Source: an uncultured Novosphingobium sp.
Lineage (GTDB): Bacteria; Pseudomonadota; Alphaproteobacteria; Sphingomonadales; Sphingomonadaceae
Assembly (NCBI GenBank): GCA_937897535.1
Contig: CALCQB010000022.1
Span: forward strand, 1 to 7,701
Reading direction: 5' to 3'
Length of the DNA stretch: 7,701 nucleotides
The notes under the pieces are model-generated. The model had not been told where the DNA came from. It ran no database searches and saw only the letters and a program-made list of their open reading frames with translations. Shown one piece after another: positions 6,012 through 7,701 of this stretch. Every line of letters begins with the position of its first letter. Positions within the stretch are counted from its first letter, which is position 1. The translations under genes were made by a program, and so were the position numbers.

Positions 6012-7701
6012 ATGAGACTGCCCTGGGACGAAATCAAACGCCGCGCCAAGGCTTTCAGCGATGAGTGGCAGGACGCCCATTACGAAAAGGGCGAGACGCA
6101 GAGCTTCTACAACGACTTCTTCGATATCTTCGGGATCAAGCGGCGGACCGTCGCGGTCTACGAACAGCGGGTCAAATTGCTCGACAACAAGCAGGGCTTC
6201 ATCGACCTGTTCTGGCCGCGAACGCTGTTGATCGAACAGAAGAGCGCCGGTCTGAAACTGGGCCGCGCGCAGGGCCAGGCGCTCGATTACCTCCACGGCG
6301 TCCACCCGACCGAGCAGCCGCGCTGGATTCTCACCTGCAATTTCCAGCAATGGGAGCTGCTCGATCTGGAGAGCGGTACGGAACTGAAATTCGCCTTGTC
6401 CGATCTGCACCAGCACATCGGCGCGTTCGATTTCATGCTCGGGCGCAAGGTCAATTTCGAGACCCAGGCTGGCGTCACCATCAAGGCCGCCGAGCTGATG
6501 GGCAAGCTCCACGACGCGCTTGAGGGGGCAGGCTACGCCGGCCACGATCTCGAACAGTTCCTCGTCCGCCTGCTGTTCTGTCTGTTCGCCGACGATACCG
6601 GGATCTTCCAGCCCAAGGACATCTTCCTGCAACTGGTCGAGAACGACACCCGGCCCGACGGCAGCGATACTGGCAGTGTGCTGAGCGAGCTGTTCGATAT
6701 TCTCGATACGCCTGAGGGCCGCCGCCTGGCTGGGACCGCCGCCGAGCTCGACGCCTTCCCTTATGTCAACGGCGCGCTGTTTGCCGGACGGCTGCGCATT
6801 CCCAAGTTCGACGCCAAAATGCGCGAGCACCTGCTCGAGGCGTGCCGCCATGACTGGTCGGGAGTCAGCCCGGCGATCTTCGGTTCGCTGTTCCAGTCGG
6901 TGATGGACGCGAAGGAGCGCCGGGCGAAGGGCGCGCACTACACCAGCGAGGAGAATATCCTCAAGGTCATCGGCCCGCTGTTCCTCGACGATCTCAAGGC
7001 CGAACTGGCCGCGATCGCCGCGCGCAAGACCGGCCGCGACAAGGAACTGGCCCGGTTTCAGGACAAGCTCACCCGGCTGACCTTCCTCGATCCGGCCTGC
7101 GGCTGCGGCAACTTTCTGGTGATCGCCTACCGCGAAATCCGGCGGCTCGAACTGGCGGCCCTGCGCGCGCAATACGGCGATCAGCAGATCGACGCCGCGC
7201 TGCTTGCCCGGGTCACGGTCGATCAGTTTTACGGGATCGAATACGAGGAGTTCCCCGCCCGCATCGCCGAGGTCGCGATGTGGATGATGGACCATATCGC
7301 CAACAACGAGATCAACGAAGCGTTCCGGCTCAACTACGCCCGCATCCCGCTCAAGGACTCCGCCCATATCCTCCACGGCGACGCGCTCGAGGCCGATTGG
7401 GCCGCGCTGCTCCCGCCGGGCAAGTGCAGCTACATTATGGGCAACCCGCCGTTCGTCGGGTTCGTCTGGCGGACGACAACGCAACAGGAGCAGTTCACGC
7501 GGCTGGTCTCGGCCTATGGCGCAAACAGCAGCAGGCTCGACTATGTCGCAGCGTGGTTCATCAAGGCCGGGCAATATCTGAATCACAGCCCCTCCCCCCT
7601 TGCGGGGGAGCGAGGGAGAGGGGCAAACGCTGCGCTTCTCCCCTCTCCCGGCCCTGCGGGCCACCCTCTCCCGCAAGGGGAGAGGGGCAATAGACGCATC
7701 C
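6012..7701 (+). CDS. MmeI-like (type IIL) restriction-modification protein: N-terminal nuclease plus adenine DNA methyltransferase; 3' end outside window
   Basis: The frame is open for 563 codons to the window edge. The N-terminus carries a PD-(D/E)XK nuclease motif with MmeI spacing, Asp65-x9-Glu75-Gln-Lys77 (in FIDLFWPRTLLIEQKSAG). A helical region follows, then GAHYTSEENILKVIGPLF (residues 307-324), typical of these enzymes just before the methyltransferase core. The SAM-binding motif I is DPACGCGNF (360-368) and the catalytic motif IV is NPPF (478-481), as in N6-adenine methyltransferases. Type IIL proteins methylate one strand for protection and cut at a distance, using one target-recognition domain for both. 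MmeI relatives are about 900 aa, so that domain and the C-terminus lie beyond the window. After Leu523 the frame runs through a palindromic repeat that adds about 36 residues. Whether the enzyme is intact and active cannot be told here. The start is supported by AGGA at 5997, an upstream stop at 5955 and a normal family N-terminus. Confidence 0.88.
   Translation, partial: MRLPWDEIKRRAKAFSDEWQDAHYEKGETQSFYNDFFDIFGIKRRTVAVYEQRVKLLDNKQGFIDLFWPRTLLIEQKSAGLKLGRAQGQALDYLHGVHPTEQPRWILTCNFQQWELLDLESGTELKFALSDLHQHIGAFDFMLGRKVNFETQAGVTIKAAELMGKLHDALEGAGYAGHDLEQFLVRLLFCLFADDTGIFQPKDIFLQLVENDTRPDGSDTGSVLSELFDILDTPEGRRLAGTAAELDAFPYVNGALFAGRLRIPKFDAKMREHLLEACRHDWSGVSPAIFGSLFQSVMDAKERRAKGAHYTSEENILKVIGPLFLDDLKAELAAIAARKTGRDKELARFQDKLTRLTFLDPACGCGNFLVIAYREIRRLELAALRAQYGDQQIDAALLARVTVDQFYGIEYEEFPARIAEVAMWMMDHIANNEINEAFRLNYARIPLKDSAHILHGDALEADWAALLPPGKCSYIMGNPPFVGFVWRTTTQQEQFTRLVSAYGANSSRLDYVAAWFIKAGQYLNHSPSPLAGERGRGANAALLPSPGPAGHPLPQGERGNRRI
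7588..7688. repeat. GC-rich palindromic repeat element inside the methyltransferase gene
   Basis: The outer arms 7588-7610 and 7666-7688 are inverted repeats matching at 21 of 23 positions. An inner pair, GGGAGAGGGG (7614-7623) and CCCCTCTCCC (7640-7649), is perfect over 10 bp with a 16-nt loop. A 13-nt direct repeat, GGGAGAGGGGCAA, occurs at 7614-7626 and 7678-7690. A further small hairpin, GGCCC-TGC-GGGCC, is at 7650-7662. The triplet AAT occurs at 7581-7583 and 7689-7691, exactly 108 bases apart, so a 3-bp target duplication is possible but unproven. The CCCTCTCCCGCAAGGGGAGAGGG core is, from memory, a common dispersed repeat in alphaproteobacterial genomes. It has no coding capacity of its own, so it would be a non-autonomous (REP- or MITE-like) element. 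What mobilises it is unknown. Its composition differs sharply from the surrounding codons, which argues for later insertion. Confidence 0.85.

Noticed and set aside
5844..7676. A 610-codon open frame on the - strand covering nearly all of the methyltransferase gene
   Set aside because: It is the antisense shadow of a GC-rich gene. The + strand frame carries the nuclease, SAM-binding and NPPF motifs; the - strand product has no recognisable domain, its end overlaps the J-domain gene, and its start lies inside the palindromic repeat.
7588..7688. The repeat as a CRISPR array or the terminus of an insertion sequence
   Set aside because: There are no regularly spaced direct repeats with unique spacers, and no transposase frame is present in the window. 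The internal 13-nt direct repeat is explained by the two-hairpin structure.
7280..7693. A 137-codon + strand frame overlapping the methyltransferase end
   Set aside because: It lies in another phase of the methyltransferase gene and is kept open by the stop-free repeat. Its protein has no recognisable motif.

Overview
The window reads as chromosomal DNA from a GC-rich alphaproteobacterium. Gene order and protein sequences of the Tad genes resemble the Sphingomonadales (sphingomonads and erythrobacters) most closely. That placement rests on recognition of the protein style, not on a database search, so treat it as moderately likely.

Positions 2-5293 hold the distal part of a Tad/Cpa locus, which builds Flp-type type IVb (tight adherence) pili. 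All genes are on the + strand and almost without gaps: the C-terminal part of cpaE (cut by the window start), cpaF, tadB, tadC, a TadD-like TPR lipoprotein, and a CpaA/TadV-type prepilin peptidase. The junctions are a 1-nt gap, a 1-nt overlap, a 4-nt gap, a 6-nt gap and a 4-nt overlap, which fits one translationally coupled operon. Together they supply the polar localisation factor, the secretion ATPase, both inner-membrane platform proteins, an outer-membrane-directed lipoprotein and the enzyme that matures the prepilin. The pilins, CpaB, the CpaC secretin and CpaD are not in the window.

Positions 5339-5914 encode a 191-aa protein with an N-terminal J domain (HPD motif intact) and a C-terminal part that looks like a winged helix. 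It lies 45 nt after the peptidase gene and may be the last gene of the Tad operon or a separate unit.

From 6012 to the window end runs a large + strand gene, open for 563 codons and cut by the window edge. It is an MmeI-like (type IIL) single-chain restriction-modification enzyme: an N-terminal D-x9-EXK nuclease motif, then an adenine DNA methyltransferase domain with DPACGCGNF and NPPF motifs. The target-recognition region would lie beyond the window.

The most notable feature is a roughly 101-bp GC-rich palindromic element (7588-7688) inside this gene. It has two hairpin units, has no stop codon in any of the six frames, and appears to insert 36 codons in frame into a loop of the methyltransferase domain. 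It recalls the protein-coding palindromic elements of Rickettsia and is the best candidate here for something under-described.
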